Below are positions 1 through 8,303 of a stretch of DNA of 22,784 nt, piece after piece. This stretch comes from Actinomycetes bacterium (GTDB lineage Bacteria > Actinomycetota > Actinomycetes > Actinomycetales > Actinomycetaceae): assembly GCA_023426345.1 (NCBI GenBank), contig JAFAAX010000055.1:1-22784 (forward strand). The letters run 5' to 3'. How positions within the stretch are numbered: position 1 is the stretch's first letter; each line of letters begins with the position of its first letter. Under the pieces are notes generated by a model. It was given only the letters and a program-made list of their open reading frames with translations. It made no database searches and was not told the DNA's origin. Position numbers and translations under genes: made by a program.

Positions 1-796
1 CCACCGTGGTGACCGTCACCTGCTGGGAGCGGATCTGCGCGACCAGGCCGGAGGCGTCCGCCCCGTCGCCCACCACCACCGCGCCCGCGGGCGCCCCCGC
101 GACAGCGCGCGCCAGGCCGATCCACGCGGACGTGGCCTGGGCCGTCTGGTCCCCGCTCTGCGCCGTCCCCGACGCCGCCGCGGACGAGGGCGGCCCGACC
201 ACGACGATCGCCTGCGCGGCGCCCGCCGGATCCTGGTCGAGGGAGATCAGCGGGACCGTCGGGTCCGTCAGCATGTCGGAGACGAGGCTCTGCTCCGAGC
301 CGGAGGAGGTGAGGATCTCCACCAGGGCGAACCCGATGACGGCGTCCGAGGTCGCGTCGTCCGGCGCGGGGGTGGCGAGGTGGGTCGACAGCGGGCCCGC
401 CAGCGTGTCGCGGTACTGCGCTGTGGACGGCGACTGCCAGTTGTCGGTGAGCGAGATCCTCCCCGCCACCGTGGCCCCCGCCGTCGTCAGCTCCTTCGAC
501 ACGGCGGCCACGTCCTCGTCCGCGGTGCCCGGCAGGGTGACCATCGCCACCGCGACGCCGGTCAGGGTGCCCGGCAGGACGCGCTCGCCCAGTTCGGCGA
601 GCGCCGAGTCCTGCGCGCGCGTCTGCGCCTGGGCTGCCGCCAACTGGCCGGACACATCCACGGCGGCCGTCTGATCGTCGGACGCCCAGGCGTCCCCGAG
701 GCGGGCCTGGAGGGGCCCGGCGCCCAGGATCACGCCGATCGCCAGGGCCAGGAACACCGAGATCAGCGAGACCAGGTGGTAGCGGAAGTTGATCAT
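1..796 (-). CDS. mctB: MctB-family copper transporter (Rv1698-like), 3' end outside window
   Basis: The reading frame begins at ATG 796-794 and runs off the left edge, giving about 265 visible residues with no stop. The N-terminus reads MINFRYHLVSLISVFLALAI and continues into a Gly/Leu-rich stretch, making one membrane segment over about residues 8-28. This opening is typical of the MctB family (copper_trans/DUF3186), named for M. tuberculosis Rv1698, which has been described as an outer-membrane channel that protects against copper. After the helix comes an Ala/Thr/Asp-rich domain. An AGAGGA ribosome site lies about 5 bases before the ATG, and the steA stop is 9 bases upstream, so the two genes are probably co-transcribed. 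The steA-mctB order matches Rv1697-Rv1698. Family assignment rests on N-terminal pattern and synteny; copper transport is inferred from the family. Confidence 0.82.
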   Translation of the reverse strand, partial: MINFRYHLVSLISVFLALAIGVILGAGPLQARLGDAWASDDQTAAVDVSGQLAAAQAQTRAQDSALAELGERVLPGTLTGVAVAMVTLPGTADEDVAAVSKELTTAGATVAGRISLTDNWQSPSTAQYRDTLAGPLSTHLATPAPDDATSDAVIGFALVEILTSSGSEQSLVSDMLTDPTVPLISLDQDPAGAAQAIVVVGPPSSAAASGTAQSGDQTAQATSAWIGLARAVAGAPAGAVVVGDGADASGLVAQIRSQQVTVTTV

Positions 797-805
797 GTCG
801 TCCTC

Positions 806-2002
806 TCAGCCGGCCGATCCCGGGCCGGTTCCAGAATTCACGAGGTCCGTGAGGCGGCGCGCGACCGCCCCGGCGATGTCCTGCCCCCACGGCGTCGACC
901 ACAGCGCCGCGCCGAGCGCGAGCAGCGCGACCAGGGCGAGGAGCAGCATCCACCCTCCCGCCACCCGGGGACGGTACGTTGCCCGAACGGCCTGCGAGGA
1001 CACCAGCCGCTCCCCCGCGCGCAGGCGCGTGAAGAACAGCGCCGCCATGCCCGCCCGCCCGCGGTCCAGGAAGTCCCCGAGCGAGGCGTGCGATCCGACG
1101 GTGACGACGACGGAGGCCCCCGCGGCGTCGGCGAGGATCACCGCGGCGTCCTCGGCGCCGCCCGTCACGGTGAGCACCTCGTAGGGGACGCCGAGCTTGT
1201 CCAGACGGGCGCGCCCCGGCGCCACGCCGTCGTGCCCCGAGCGCACCACCAGGTCCGCGCCCGAGCGCAGCGCCTTCTCGGGCACGAGGTCCATGTCGCC
1301 GACGATGACGTCGGGGCGCAGCCGCGCCGACAGCGCCGCCTGCGTCGCGCCCTCCACCGCGATGACCGCCGGATCCGTGTCGCGGATCCAGCGCCGCAGC
1401 CGCCTCAGCTCGTCCGGCGTGTCGGTGTCGGGGAGGATCAGCAGCACCGGCCGGCCGGCCAGGTGCGCGCGCAGCGACGGGACGCCGACGTCCTCCAGCA
1501 GGAGGTCGGACTCGCGGTCGAGGTACTCCCCCGTTGACGCGGCGAACGCCTCGACCTGTGCGGCGACGCCGCGCCGGGCGGCCTCCGCCGACTCGGCGAC
1601 GTCCTCGCGGGTGCGGCGGCGCCCGGTGGCCACCACGCGGCCGCCCCGGGAGACCGTGCCCGCCGAGGACACGGCCACCGCGTCGCCCTCACGCAGCGTC
1701 ATCACATCCGGCCCCAGGTCGTCGACGAGGACGATCCCCGCCTCCACCAGCAGCCCGGGGCCCTGGTTCGGGTAGCGCCCCGTCGACGAGGGCGACGCGT
1801 TGAGCACGGCGGCCGGACGGGCGGCGACCAGCGCCTGCGCCGTCGCCCGATCGAGGTCCGCGCGGTCGATGACCGCGATCTCGCCGGGTTCCAGACGAGC
1901 GGCCGCCTTGATCGGCCGCTCGTCGACGCGCACGCGGCCCGTCGTCGGGGACGCGGCGTCGGGCGGCGGGGGTGGCGTGTCCAGAGAGCTCACGCCCCCC
2001 AT
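806..2002 (-). CDS. steA: SteA-like cytokinetic ring protein (Rv1697 family)
   Basis: 398 aa. The protein has a Pro-rich N-terminus, a large soluble domain, and one membrane helix near the C-terminus (about residues 349-368, rich in Leu/Ala, ending in ALWSTPWG). PDVIVGDMDLV at about 230-240 is the thiamin-pyrophosphokinase-like motif seen in this family. Actinobacterial SteA acts with SteB at the division septum, where it links ring assembly to peptidoglycan hydrolase activation; that role is known from Corynebacterium and is inferred here. The ATG at 2002 overlaps the recN stop by 13 bases. A GTG at 1993 would give a 4-base GTGA overlap like others in this cluster and is an equally possible start; neither has a convincing ribosome site. 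The recN-steA-mctB order matches Rv1696-Rv1698. Confidence 0.85.
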   Translation of the reverse strand: MGGVSSLDTPPPPPDAASPTTGRVRVDERPIKAAARLEPGEIAVIDRADLDRATAQALVAARPAAVLNASPSSTGRYPNQGPGLLVEAGIVLVDDLGPDVMTLREGDAVAVSSAGTVSRGGRVVATGRRRTREDVAESAEAARRGVAAQVEAFAASTGEYLDRESDLLLEDVGVPSLRAHLAGRPVLLILPDTDTPDELRRLRRWIRDTDPAVIAVEGATQAALSARLRPDVIVGDMDLVPEKALRSGADLVVRSGHDGVAPGRARLDKLGVPYEVLTVTGGAEDAAVILADAAGASVVVTVGSHASLGDFLDRGRAGMAALFFTRLRAGERLVSSQAVRATYRPRVAGGWMLLLALVALLALGAALWSTPWGQDIAGAVARRLTDLVNSGTGPGSAG

Positions 2003-3663
2003 GGTGGCACGACGGCCGTCTCGATCAACTCACGCGCGTGACGGCGCGCCGCGTCCGTGCCGGCCTGCCCGCCCATCATGCGCGCCAGCTCGTCGACGCG
2101 GCTGTCGCCGGACACGCGCCGCACGGAGGTCGTCGCCCCCTGCTTGTCGACGACGTAATGGTCGTCCGCGAAGGCGGCGACCTGGGCGAGGTGGGTGACG
2201 ACGAGGACCTGCCGCGTCTGGGCGAGCCGGGCGAGGCGCGCCCCGACTTCCGTCGCCGTCCGGCCGCCGATCCCGGCGTCGACCTCGTCGAAGACGTACG
2301 TCCCGCCGTCGGGGCGTGATCCCAGGACGACCTCCAGGGCGAGCATGATGCGGGAGAGCTCGCCGCCGGAGGCGCCCTGGCTGATCGGCCGCAGCGGCAG
2401 CTCGGGGTGCGCCCGCATGAGGAACTCCACATCCTCCAGCCCGTGGGGTCCGGGCTTGCGTGGCGTCAGCGCGACCTCGAGGTGCGCGCCCCGCATCGCC
2501 AGACCCTGCAGTTCGGCGTCGACCCCGTGGGAGAGGCGTTCGGCCAGCTCCGCGCGCGAGCGCGACAGGGCCCCGCCGACGGTGAGGACCTCCTGCTGGG
2601 CGACGCGCAGCCGCTCCTCCAGCTCCGCGGGGTCCGTCGCGGGGGAGGTGAGCGCGTCGAGCCGCTCCTGCGCCGACCTCGCCCAGTCCAGGAGCCCGGC
2701 GGCGTCGGCGGCCCGCCCGACGAGCAGTTCGCGCAGCGCGGCGCGGCGCTCGTGGATCGCGGCGAGCCGCTCCGGATCCGCCCGCAGAGCGTCGAGGCGC
2801 GATCGCGTGTCGTCGATGACGGCGTCGAGCTCGAGGGCCGCGGACATCAGCCGGTTCGCCGGGTCCGCCAGATCCGGGTCGAAGGCCTGCCCGTCCCGGA
2901 GGGCCTCGGCGGCGCTGCGGACCAGGTCGACGGCGCCGGGCTGGTCGTCCGCCCCTCCCAGGATCGCCTCGGCCTGGGAGAGGCCGACGCGGAGGTCCTC
3001 CACGTTCGTCAGCCTCCGAGACTCGGCGATGAGGTCCTCGTCCTCGCCCTCGTGGGGGTCGAGTGCGGTGATCGCCGCGAGGGCCTCGCTCAGCCCCCGC
3101 ACCTCCTCCTCCCGCTCGGACGCGGACGCGCGGGCGGCGTCGCGGGCGCGCCGCGCCGCCACCGCGCTCTCCCAGCGCCGGCGGTACTCCTCGCGCAGCG
3201 CCAGATGGTCCGTCCCGCCGAACAGGTCCAGGGTGTCGCGCTGGACGGCTGCCCGGCGCAGGCGCATCTGGTCGGCCTGGCCGTGGATCGTCACCAGGCC
3301 CTCCCCGGCCTCCGCCAGCACGGAGACGGGGACGGGGCGCCCGCCCAGATGCGCGCGCGAGCGGCCCGGGGCGGCGACCGTGCGGGAGATCACCAGTTCG
3401 CCGTCCTCGACCGCCACCCCCTGCTCCTCGAGCTCCGCCGCCCGCTCCCGATCCACCTCGAAGACGCCGTCGACCTCGGCGCGGGGGGAGCCCACGCGGA
3501 CGACGGCCGTGTCGGCCCGGTCCCCGATGAGCAGCTCGAGGGACGTGAGGACCATCGTCTTGCCGGCCCCCGTCTCCCCGGTGAGGACCGTGAGCCCGGG
3601 CCCCAGCTCGAGGTCGGCGGACTCGATGACGCCGAGGTTGCGGATGCGCAGGTTCGTGATCAT
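1990..3663 (-). CDS. recN: DNA repair protein RecN (SMC-like ATPase)
   Basis: 557 aa, the usual RecN length. Walker A is GETGAGKT at residues 29-36, the ABC signature is SQGASGGELSRI at about 428-439, and Walker B is TYVFDEVDAGIGG at about 455-467. The family motif VTIHGQADQMRL lies at about 124-135. Between the ATPase halves is a long Arg/Glu/Ala-rich stretch (about 155-385), expected to form the coiled coil. RecN helps recognise double-strand breaks and hold sister DNA together during recombinational repair. The ATG at 3663 was chosen because it gives the canonical MITNLRIRNLGVIE start and overlaps the nadK stop by four bases (ATGA). The frame stays open for another 158 codons upstream, but only as a shadow of nadK. 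nadK-recN is a common actinobacterial pair. No SOS box was recognised, and transcription probably comes from upstream in the operon. Confidence 0.96.
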   Translation of the reverse strand: MITNLRIRNLGVIESADLELGPGLTVLTGETGAGKTMVLTSLELLIGDRADTAVVRVGSPRAEVDGVFEVDRERAAELEEQGVAVEDGELVISRTVAAPGRSRAHLGGRPVPVSVLAEAGEGLVTIHGQADQMRLRRAAVQRDTLDLFGGTDHLALREEYRRRWESAVAARRARDAARASASEREEEVRGLSEALAAITALDPHEGEDEDLIAESRRLTNVEDLRVGLSQAEAILGGADDQPGAVDLVRSAAEALRDGQAFDPDLADPANRLMSAALELDAVIDDTRSRLDALRADPERLAAIHERRAALRELLVGRAADAAGLLDWARSAQERLDALTSPATDPAELEERLRVAQQEVLTVGGALSRSRAELAERLSHGVDAELQGLAMRGAHLEVALTPRKPGPHGLEDVEFLMRAHPELPLRPISQGASGGELSRIMLALEVVLGSRPDGGTYVFDEVDAGIGGRTATEVGARLARLAQTRQVLVVTHLAQVAAFADDHYVVDKQGATTSVRRVSGDSRVDELARMMGGQAGTDAARRHARELIETAVVPPWGA

Positions 3664-4505
3664 GGCCGGTGCCCCTCCGGCGCGCGCCATCCGCGCACCG
3701 GCAGGTCGAACTTCGTGACGAGGCGCGTGGCAAACGGCGTGCCGTCGAGGCGCACCAGCTGCACGGGGCGCCTGCCGACGGTGGCGACCACGCTGGTCCC
3801 GCGCGGGGCCGTGGTGCGCCTCAGGCTGTCGCACCACACCTCGGGCGCCGACCAGTGGTCCTCGAGCACGATGACCTCGAGCACCGAGGACGGCCCGACG
3901 ACCAGGGGGCGCGTGAACAGGCCGTGCGCCGCCAGCGGGGCCATCACGACGGCCTCCGTGTCGGGCCACACCACCGGCCCCCCCGCGGCGAACGAGTAGG
4001 CCGTCGACCCGGTCGGCGTGGCCAGCACGATGCCGTCCGCTCCGTAGGTGGACACGTCCTGCCCGTCGACAACCAGCGCCAGATGCACGGGATGGGCGAC
4101 GTCCGTGTGCATGACGACCGCCTCGTTGAGGGCCCAATCGGTCACGGACGATCCGTCGGGGAACCGCAGGGTGACGTCCAGCGTCATCCTCGAGTCGACG
4201 ACGAACCGGTGGCGGGCCAGGCGGTCGATGACGCTCGGGATGCCGCTGGCGGAGGCCTCCGCGAGGAAACCCATGTGGCCCATGTTGACGCCGAGCAGGG
4301 GGACGTCGAAGCGCCGCGCATGGTCGGCCGCCGCCAGGATCGTCCCGTCGCCGCCCATCGCCAGGACGATGTCGACGTCGTCGCAGGCCTCGTCCTCGGG
4401 GACCACCTCGATCCCCCGGGACTCCAGCTCCCGTCGCGCCACCTCCGCCGCCGCGATCGCGTCCGGCCGGTTGACGTGCCGGACCAGCATCACCCGCTCC
4501 GTCAT
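3660..4505 (-). CDS. nadK: NAD kinase
   Basis: 281 aa. NAD kinase phosphorylates NAD to NADP in the cytosol using ATP or polyphosphate. The family motifs are all visible: GGDGT at 51-55 (Asp53 being the expected catalytic base), NMGHMGFLAE at 74-83, LNEAVV with the conserved Asn-Glu at 127-128, and GADGIVLATPTGSTAY at 155-170. The ATG at 4505 overlaps the tlyA stop as ATGA, and the gene's own stop overlaps the recN start in the same way, so translation of tlyA, nadK and recN is probably coupled. Length and order match Rv1695 (ppnK) of M. tuberculosis. No missing residues were noted. Confidence 0.96.
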   Translation of the reverse strand: MTERVMLVRHVNRPDAIAAAEVARRELESRGIEVVPEDEACDDVDIVLAMGGDGTILAAADHARRFDVPLLGVNMGHMGFLAEASASGIPSVIDRLARHRFVVDSRMTLDVTLRFPDGSSVTDWALNEAVVMHTDVAHPVHLALVVDGQDVSTYGADGIVLATPTGSTAYSFAAGGPVVWPDTEAVVMAPLAAHGLFTRPLVVGPSSVLEVIVLEDHWSAPEVWCDSLRRTTAPRGTSVVATVGRRPVQLVRLDGTPFATRLVTKFDLPVRGWRAPEGHRP

Positions 4506-5341
4506 GGGGCGTTCCTCCTCCCGGCTCCTGCGGGGCCGTCCCGGACGGCCGCCGCGATCGCGTCGGGCAGCCGCGCCGGGTCGATCGCCTCCGGATGCCC
4601 GGCCCGCATCGCCAGGAAGTACTCTACGTTGCCCGCCGGACCGGGGAGCGGCGAGGCCGCCACGCCGTAGACGTCGAGGCCCAGGTCCAGCGCGCACCGG
4701 GCCACCGTCTCGACGGTCTCGACGTGCTGGTCCGGGTCGCGGACGACGCCCCCGCGTCCGAGCCGCTCCCGCCCGATCTCGAACTGGGGCTTGACCATCA
4801 GCAGGAAGTCCGCGTCGGGGCGGGCCGCGCGCACGAGGGCCGGCAGGATCAGCGTGAGCGAGATGAAGGAGAGGTCTCCGACCACGAGTCCCGGGGCGGG
4901 CGCGACGTCCTCGGGTCGGAGCGTGCGCACGTTCGTCCGGTCGTGGACCTCGACCCGGGGATCCGTGCGCAGGTTCCAGGCCAGCTGCCCGTACCCGACG
5001 TCGACGGCCACCACGGCGGACGCGCCCCGCCGGAGCAGGACGTCGGTGAAGCCCCCCGTCGACGCGCCCGCGTCGAGGCACCGCCGGCCCTCGATGCGCG
5101 GCGCCGAGCTCCCCAGGATCTCGAGGGCGCCGAGGAGCTTGTGCGCGCCCCGGGAGGCGTACTCGTCCTCGGCCGCCGGGTCGATGAGGATCGCCTGCGC
5201 GGGATCCATCTGTCGCGCGGGCTTGGTGACGACCGCGCCGTCCAGGCGCACCCGTCCGGCCTCGATGAGCTCGCGCGCCTGGACGCGCGAGCGGACCAGG
5301 CCGCGGCGGACCAGTTCGGAGTCGATGCGACGCAGCCGCAC
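4502..5341 (-). CDS. tlyA: TlyA family rRNA (cytidine-2'-O)-methyltransferase / hemolysin
   Basis: 279 aa from GTG 5341. An N-terminal S4 RNA-binding domain (about 3-60, RRIDSELVRRGLVRSRVQAR) is followed by an RrmJ/FtsJ-type Rossmann methyltransferase. The SAM-binding segment is CLDAGASTGGFTDVLLRRGA at 88-107. The K-D-K-E catalytic tetrad can be assigned to Lys68, Asp156, Lys184 and Glu240. In mycobacteria TlyA methylates 16S C1409 and 23S C1920 and its loss gives capreomycin resistance; the same activity is inferred here. The GTG follows the upstream stop by one base (TGACGTG) with AGGGA before it. The longer frame to 5455 overlaps the small upstream gene and has no family-like sequence, so it was rejected as the start. 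The gene's stop overlaps the nadK ATG. Confidence 0.95.
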   Translation of the reverse strand: MRLRRIDSELVRRGLVRSRVQARELIEAGRVRLDGAVVTKPARQMDPAQAILIDPAAEDEYASRGAHKLLGALEILGSSAPRIEGRRCLDAGASTGGFTDVLLRRGASAVVAVDVGYGQLAWNLRTDPRVEVHDRTNVRTLRPEDVAPAPGLVVGDLSFISLTLILPALVRAARPDADFLLMVKPQFEIGRERLGRGGVVRDPDQHVETVETVARCALDLGLDVYGVAASPLPGPAGNVEYFLAMRAGHPEAIDPARLPDAIAAAVRDGPAGAGRRNAP

Positions 5342-5342
5342 G

Positions 5343-5507
5343 TCAGTCCCTGGCCTCGTCCAGCGCGGCGCGCAGGTCCTCCTCCAGACCGGCGAGCGTG
5401 CGGATCTGCAGATCCACCGGGAGGTCCTCCACACCGTCGAGGCGTGCGCCGACATCCGGAACGCGGGACGCGCGGGGTTCCGGCCCGGATGCCGACGCGT
5501 CGCTCAC
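5343..5507 (-). CDS. small conserved-type protein, 54 aa (Rv1693-like position)
   Basis: A 54-aa protein starting at GTG 5507, which overlaps the TGA of the upstream phosphatase fusion as GTGA. A strong GGAGGA ribosome site lies about 6 bases before it. The N-terminal half is Ser/Pro/Arg-rich. The C-terminal half, from about residue 25 (GVEDLPVDLQIRTLAGLEED), looks like an amphipathic helix ending in LRAALDEARD. Similar 50-60-residue proteins with an LPV-then-helix pattern occupy this slot between the HAD phosphatase and tlyA in other actinobacteria, e.g. Rv1693. Its function is unknown. The good ribosome site, tight packing on both sides and conserved position argue that it is real; the similarity is recalled rather than searched. 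Confidence 0.72.
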   Translation of the reverse strand: MSDASASGPEPRASRVPDVGARLDGVEDLPVDLQIRTLAGLEEDLRAALDEARD

Positions 5508-8179
5508 TCGGACTCCTCCGGCGCGTCCGTCCGGTCGACGTCCTCGTCCTCGTCGGCCGTGTCCGCGAGGAGCCGCTCGAGCTCCTCCTCGCCCGGCAGG
5601 AAGGCCGGCGTGTCGTCCGCGGGGTCCAGGGCGTCCGCCGAGCTGCCGAGGTCCTGGTCCTCGTCGGTGAACGCGGCGGTCGCGACCACCTCGACCGCCT
5701 CGACGACGCCAGTCGGGTCGTCGTTGTCGACGACCGCGATCTCCGGGCACGACACGGGGCTTCCCGCGTGGTCCCATGCGGCGGCCGCCAACGCCCGATA
5801 CGAGTCGAGCGTGACGGTGGCCGGCTCGGTGAGGTCGACCCCGTCCAACGACAGGACGCCCCGCCGATCGACCTTCGCGACCTGCGAGAATCCGCAGGTC
5901 CACGTCCCGTCCGCGTGATGCTTGGGACGCGGATGCGGCTCCACGAGGCCGCGGAGGTCGCGCGCCAGGAAGGCGGGGCGCTGGCCTCGCGGCGCCAGGA
6001 TGACGTCGCGCGCCTGGTGGACGCCGGTGAGCACATGGAGCGACGGGATGCCGGCGCCGATCGCCCCGGCCACGTCGGTCTCCAGCCGGTCCCCGATGCC
6101 GAGCGGCCGTTCCGCGTCGATGAGCGCCGCGCCGCGGGTGAAGATGCCCGGCAGCGGCTTGCCGGCCGCCGTGGCCCGGGTGCGCGTCGCGTGCTCGACC
6201 GCCTTGACCAGCGACCCGTTGCCCAGGGCGAATCCTCGCTCCGTCGGAAGCGTGGCGTCGAGGTTCGTGGCGAAGAACTGCGCGCCCTTGACCAGCGCGT
6301 ACGCGGCCTCGGACATCTGCTCCCACCCGACGGTCGGCGCGAAGCCCTGCACGACGGCCACAGGGTCGTCGTCGGCGGAGGTCACCAGCTCGAAGCCGCC
6401 GTCCGTGACGGCCGTGGTCAGCCCCTCGCCGCCGACCACCAGCACCTTGGCGCCCGGCTCGAGGCGCTCGCCCATGACGGCCACCGCATCCATGGCGGAG
6501 GTCATGATCATCGAGGGCTCGACCGTGAATCCGAGCGACGTCAGTTGCTCGGCGACGGACGCCTGCGTCCGCGAGGCGTTGTTCGTGATGAACGCCGTCT
6601 TCATACCCGCCTGCTGGGCGGCCGTCACGGAGTCGGCGGCATGCGCGATCGGATCGGTGCCCTGGTAGGCCACGCCGTCCAGATCCATGAGGGCGCCGTC
6701 GAAGGTCTCGCACAGCGGCGTCTCACTGGCGCGGAGGTCCGAGCCCCGCCGATCCACATCCGCGTCCTGGAAGAGCTCGATGTCGACGATGTCGGGATCG
6801 TCGTCCTCGGACGGCATGTCCGACTCCACCTGGTCGGCCTCCTCGTCGCGCCCGAGTTCGCGCAGACGGTCGGCCTTGACGCTCATCAGCCTGCGGACGA
6901 GTTCGGGATCGGTGTCCTCGGGCAGCGCAGCCAAGGCGTCGTCGACGAGCACCAAGCCGACCTCGTTCTCCCCGAGGTCGGCCCGGGCGCCGGACGACAC
7001 CAGCACCAGCTCGACCTGGTCGGCCAGCTCCATGCCCCTCGTGTCGGCCGCATCGACGATCTCGATGGCCTTCTCCGGACGTCCGAGGCCGCGCTCACTG
7101 TCCGCCTCGATGGCGCGCAGCGAATCGTCTCCGCGCATGCGGCGGACGGCGCGGACCTCGCGCAGCGCCTCCTCGTAGCGTCCCGAGGCATACGCGGTCA
7201 GCGCGGCGGCCTCGCGCACCAAGTCGACGCGGCCGGCCCGTTTCGCGGCGGCCTGCGCGTGCTGGTACGCCTGCTCCGGATCGAGGTCGAGCAGTTGCCC
7301 GGCCATCACCAGGTGGCGCGCCACGATGTCCCGGTTCGGCCCGGACAGCGTGTTCAGGCCTCGCAGCGCGTCCGCGTCCAGTTCCTCCGCGGAGACGCCC
7401 GCCGGAATCGTCGGCTCGTCGCCGTGGGGCGAGACGTACTCCTCCGTGCTGGAGAAGAAGGCGGCCGGCGCCTCCTGCCTGCCGCCCCGGTCGTCACGAG
7501 GGCGTCCCTGCTGTCCACGCCGGTCAGACCGATTGCGATCATCGTCGCGACGCTGGTAGCCACCGCCCCGTCGGTCGTCATCACGGCGCTGGTAGCCGCC
7601 GCCGCGCCGGTCATCCTCACGACGCTGATAGCCGCCACCGCGCCGGTCATCCTCACGACGCTGATGGCCGCCCCGACGATCATCGTCACGACGCTGATAG
7701 CCACCACCGCGCCGATCATCCTCACGACGCTGATAGCCACCGCCGCGCCGGTCATCATCACGACGACCTTGATACCCGCCACCCCGACGATCGTCATCGC
7801 GACCCTGGTACCCACCGCGCCGGTCATCATCACGACGCTGATAGCCGCCACCCCGCCGGTCATCATCACGACGCTGATAGCCGCCACCCCGACGATCGCC
7901 GTCGCGGTCCTGGTAGCCACCCCGACGGTCATCATCGCGACCCTGGTAGCCCCCGCCGCGACGAGCGTCATCGCGACGACCTTGATATCCGCTGCCCCGA
8001 CGGTCATCATCGCGCCCCTGGTACCCACCGCTCCGGTCGTCGTCACGACGCCGTTCGCCCCCGCGGCGGTCTCCGCCCTGGTCACGGCCGCGCCACGAGC
8101 GATCGCCCGACTCACGCCACTTGTGGTCTCCGCCATTCCTGCGGAAGGATCCCGAATCGCCGCGGCCGTTTTCCGCCAT
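5504..8179 (-). CDS. fusion: Arg/Gly-rich repeats + TPR-like region + HAD-IIA phosphatase
   Basis: 891 aa in one uninterrupted frame. (1) Residues 1-236: a disordered, strongly basic RG/RGG region with 14 near-repeats of RRGGGYQRRDDD. (2) About 255-455: an Ala/Leu/Glu-rich all-helical region resembling the TPR-like protein Rv1691, which often has such an Arg-rich N-terminus. (3) About 490-800: a HAD subfamily IIA phosphatase like Rv1692, a glycerol-3-phosphate phosphatase. It has motif I DLDG at 499-502, motif II ITNNAS at 531-536, and GIGDRLETD at 694-702 with the metal-binding acids. (4) An acidic tail from about 838 (EDEDVDRTDAPEESE at the end). In M. tuberculosis parts 2 and 3 are separate neighbouring genes. 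The ATG at 8179 has GGGAG 9 bases upstream. A Met at residue 455, preceded by GGTGGAG, could restart translation of the phosphatase alone. The substrate is inferred from the family. Confidence 0.88.
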   Translation of the reverse strand: MAENGRGDSGSFRRNGGDHKWRESGDRSWRGRDQGGDRRGGERRRDDDRSGGYQGRDDDRRGSGYQGRRDDARRGGGYQGRDDDRRGGYQDRDGDRRGGGYQRRDDDRRGGGYQRRDDDRRGGYQGRDDDRRGGGYQGRRDDDRRGGGYQRREDDRRGGGYQRRDDDRRGGHQRREDDRRGGGYQRREDDRRGGGYQRRDDDRRGGGYQRRDDDRNRSDRRGQQGRPRDDRGGRQEAPAAFFSSTEEYVSPHGDEPTIPAGVSAEELDADALRGLNTLSGPNRDIVARHLVMAGQLLDLDPEQAYQHAQAAAKRAGRVDLVREAAALTAYASGRYEEALREVRAVRRMRGDDSLRAIEADSERGLGRPEKAIEIVDAADTRGMELADQVELVLVSSGARADLGENEVGLVLVDDALAALPEDTDPELVRRLMSVKADRLRELGRDEEADQVESDMPSEDDDPDIVDIELFQDADVDRRGSDLRASETPLCETFDGALMDLDGVAYQGTDPIAHAADSVTAAQQAGMKTAFITNNASRTQASVAEQLTSLGFTVEPSMIMTSAMDAVAVMGERLEPGAKVLVVGGEGLTTAVTDGGFELVTSADDDPVAVVQGFAPTVGWEQMSEAAYALVKGAQFFATNLDATLPTERGFALGNGSLVKAVEHATRTRATAAGKPLPGIFTRGAALIDAERPLGIGDRLETDVAGAIGAGIPSLHVLTGVHQARDVILAPRGQRPAFLARDLRGLVEPHPRPKHHADGTWTCGFSQVAKVDRRGVLSLDGVDLTEPATVTLDSYRALAAAAWDHAGSPVSCPEIAVVDNDDPTGVVEAVEVVATAAFTDEDQDLGSSADALDPADDTPAFLPGEEELERLLADTADEDEDVDRTDAPEESE
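7532..8053 (-). repeat. 36-base in-frame tandem repeat encoding RRGGGYQRRDDD units
   Basis: About 14 degenerate direct repeats with a period of 33-39 bases (mostly 36), each encoding an Arg-Arg-Gly-Gly-Gly-Tyr-Gln core followed by charged residues. Tyr-Gln pairs occur at residues 53, 65, 78, 89, 101, 113, 124, 136, 149, 161, 184, 197 and 209 of the host protein, with His-Gln at 172. Every length change is a multiple of three, so the frame is kept. The pattern is like eukaryotic RGG/YQ low-complexity domains that bind RNA. The tract is likely to vary in copy number between strains. Confidence 0.9.
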
Positions 8180-8303
8180 TCCTTGTGCTCCCTGTCATCG
8201 TCCCGCCACGCGGGTTCATCACGGACGTCGCCCGGACATCCCGCCCTGGCGGGCGCGAAATCGCACGAGCCGCCCGACACCGCGTGCCGTCACGCGCCGG
8301 TCC

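Noticed and set aside
6..1537. Plus-strand frames over the left end
   Set aside because: They are antisense to the mctB-family gene and steA, which have recognisable products; the compositions are typical of shadow frames (Arg/Pro/Ala/Ser).
7532..8053. Repeat tract as a possible CRISPR array
   Set aside because: The repeats are contiguous, degenerate, in frame and without unique spacers; they encode a protein repeat.
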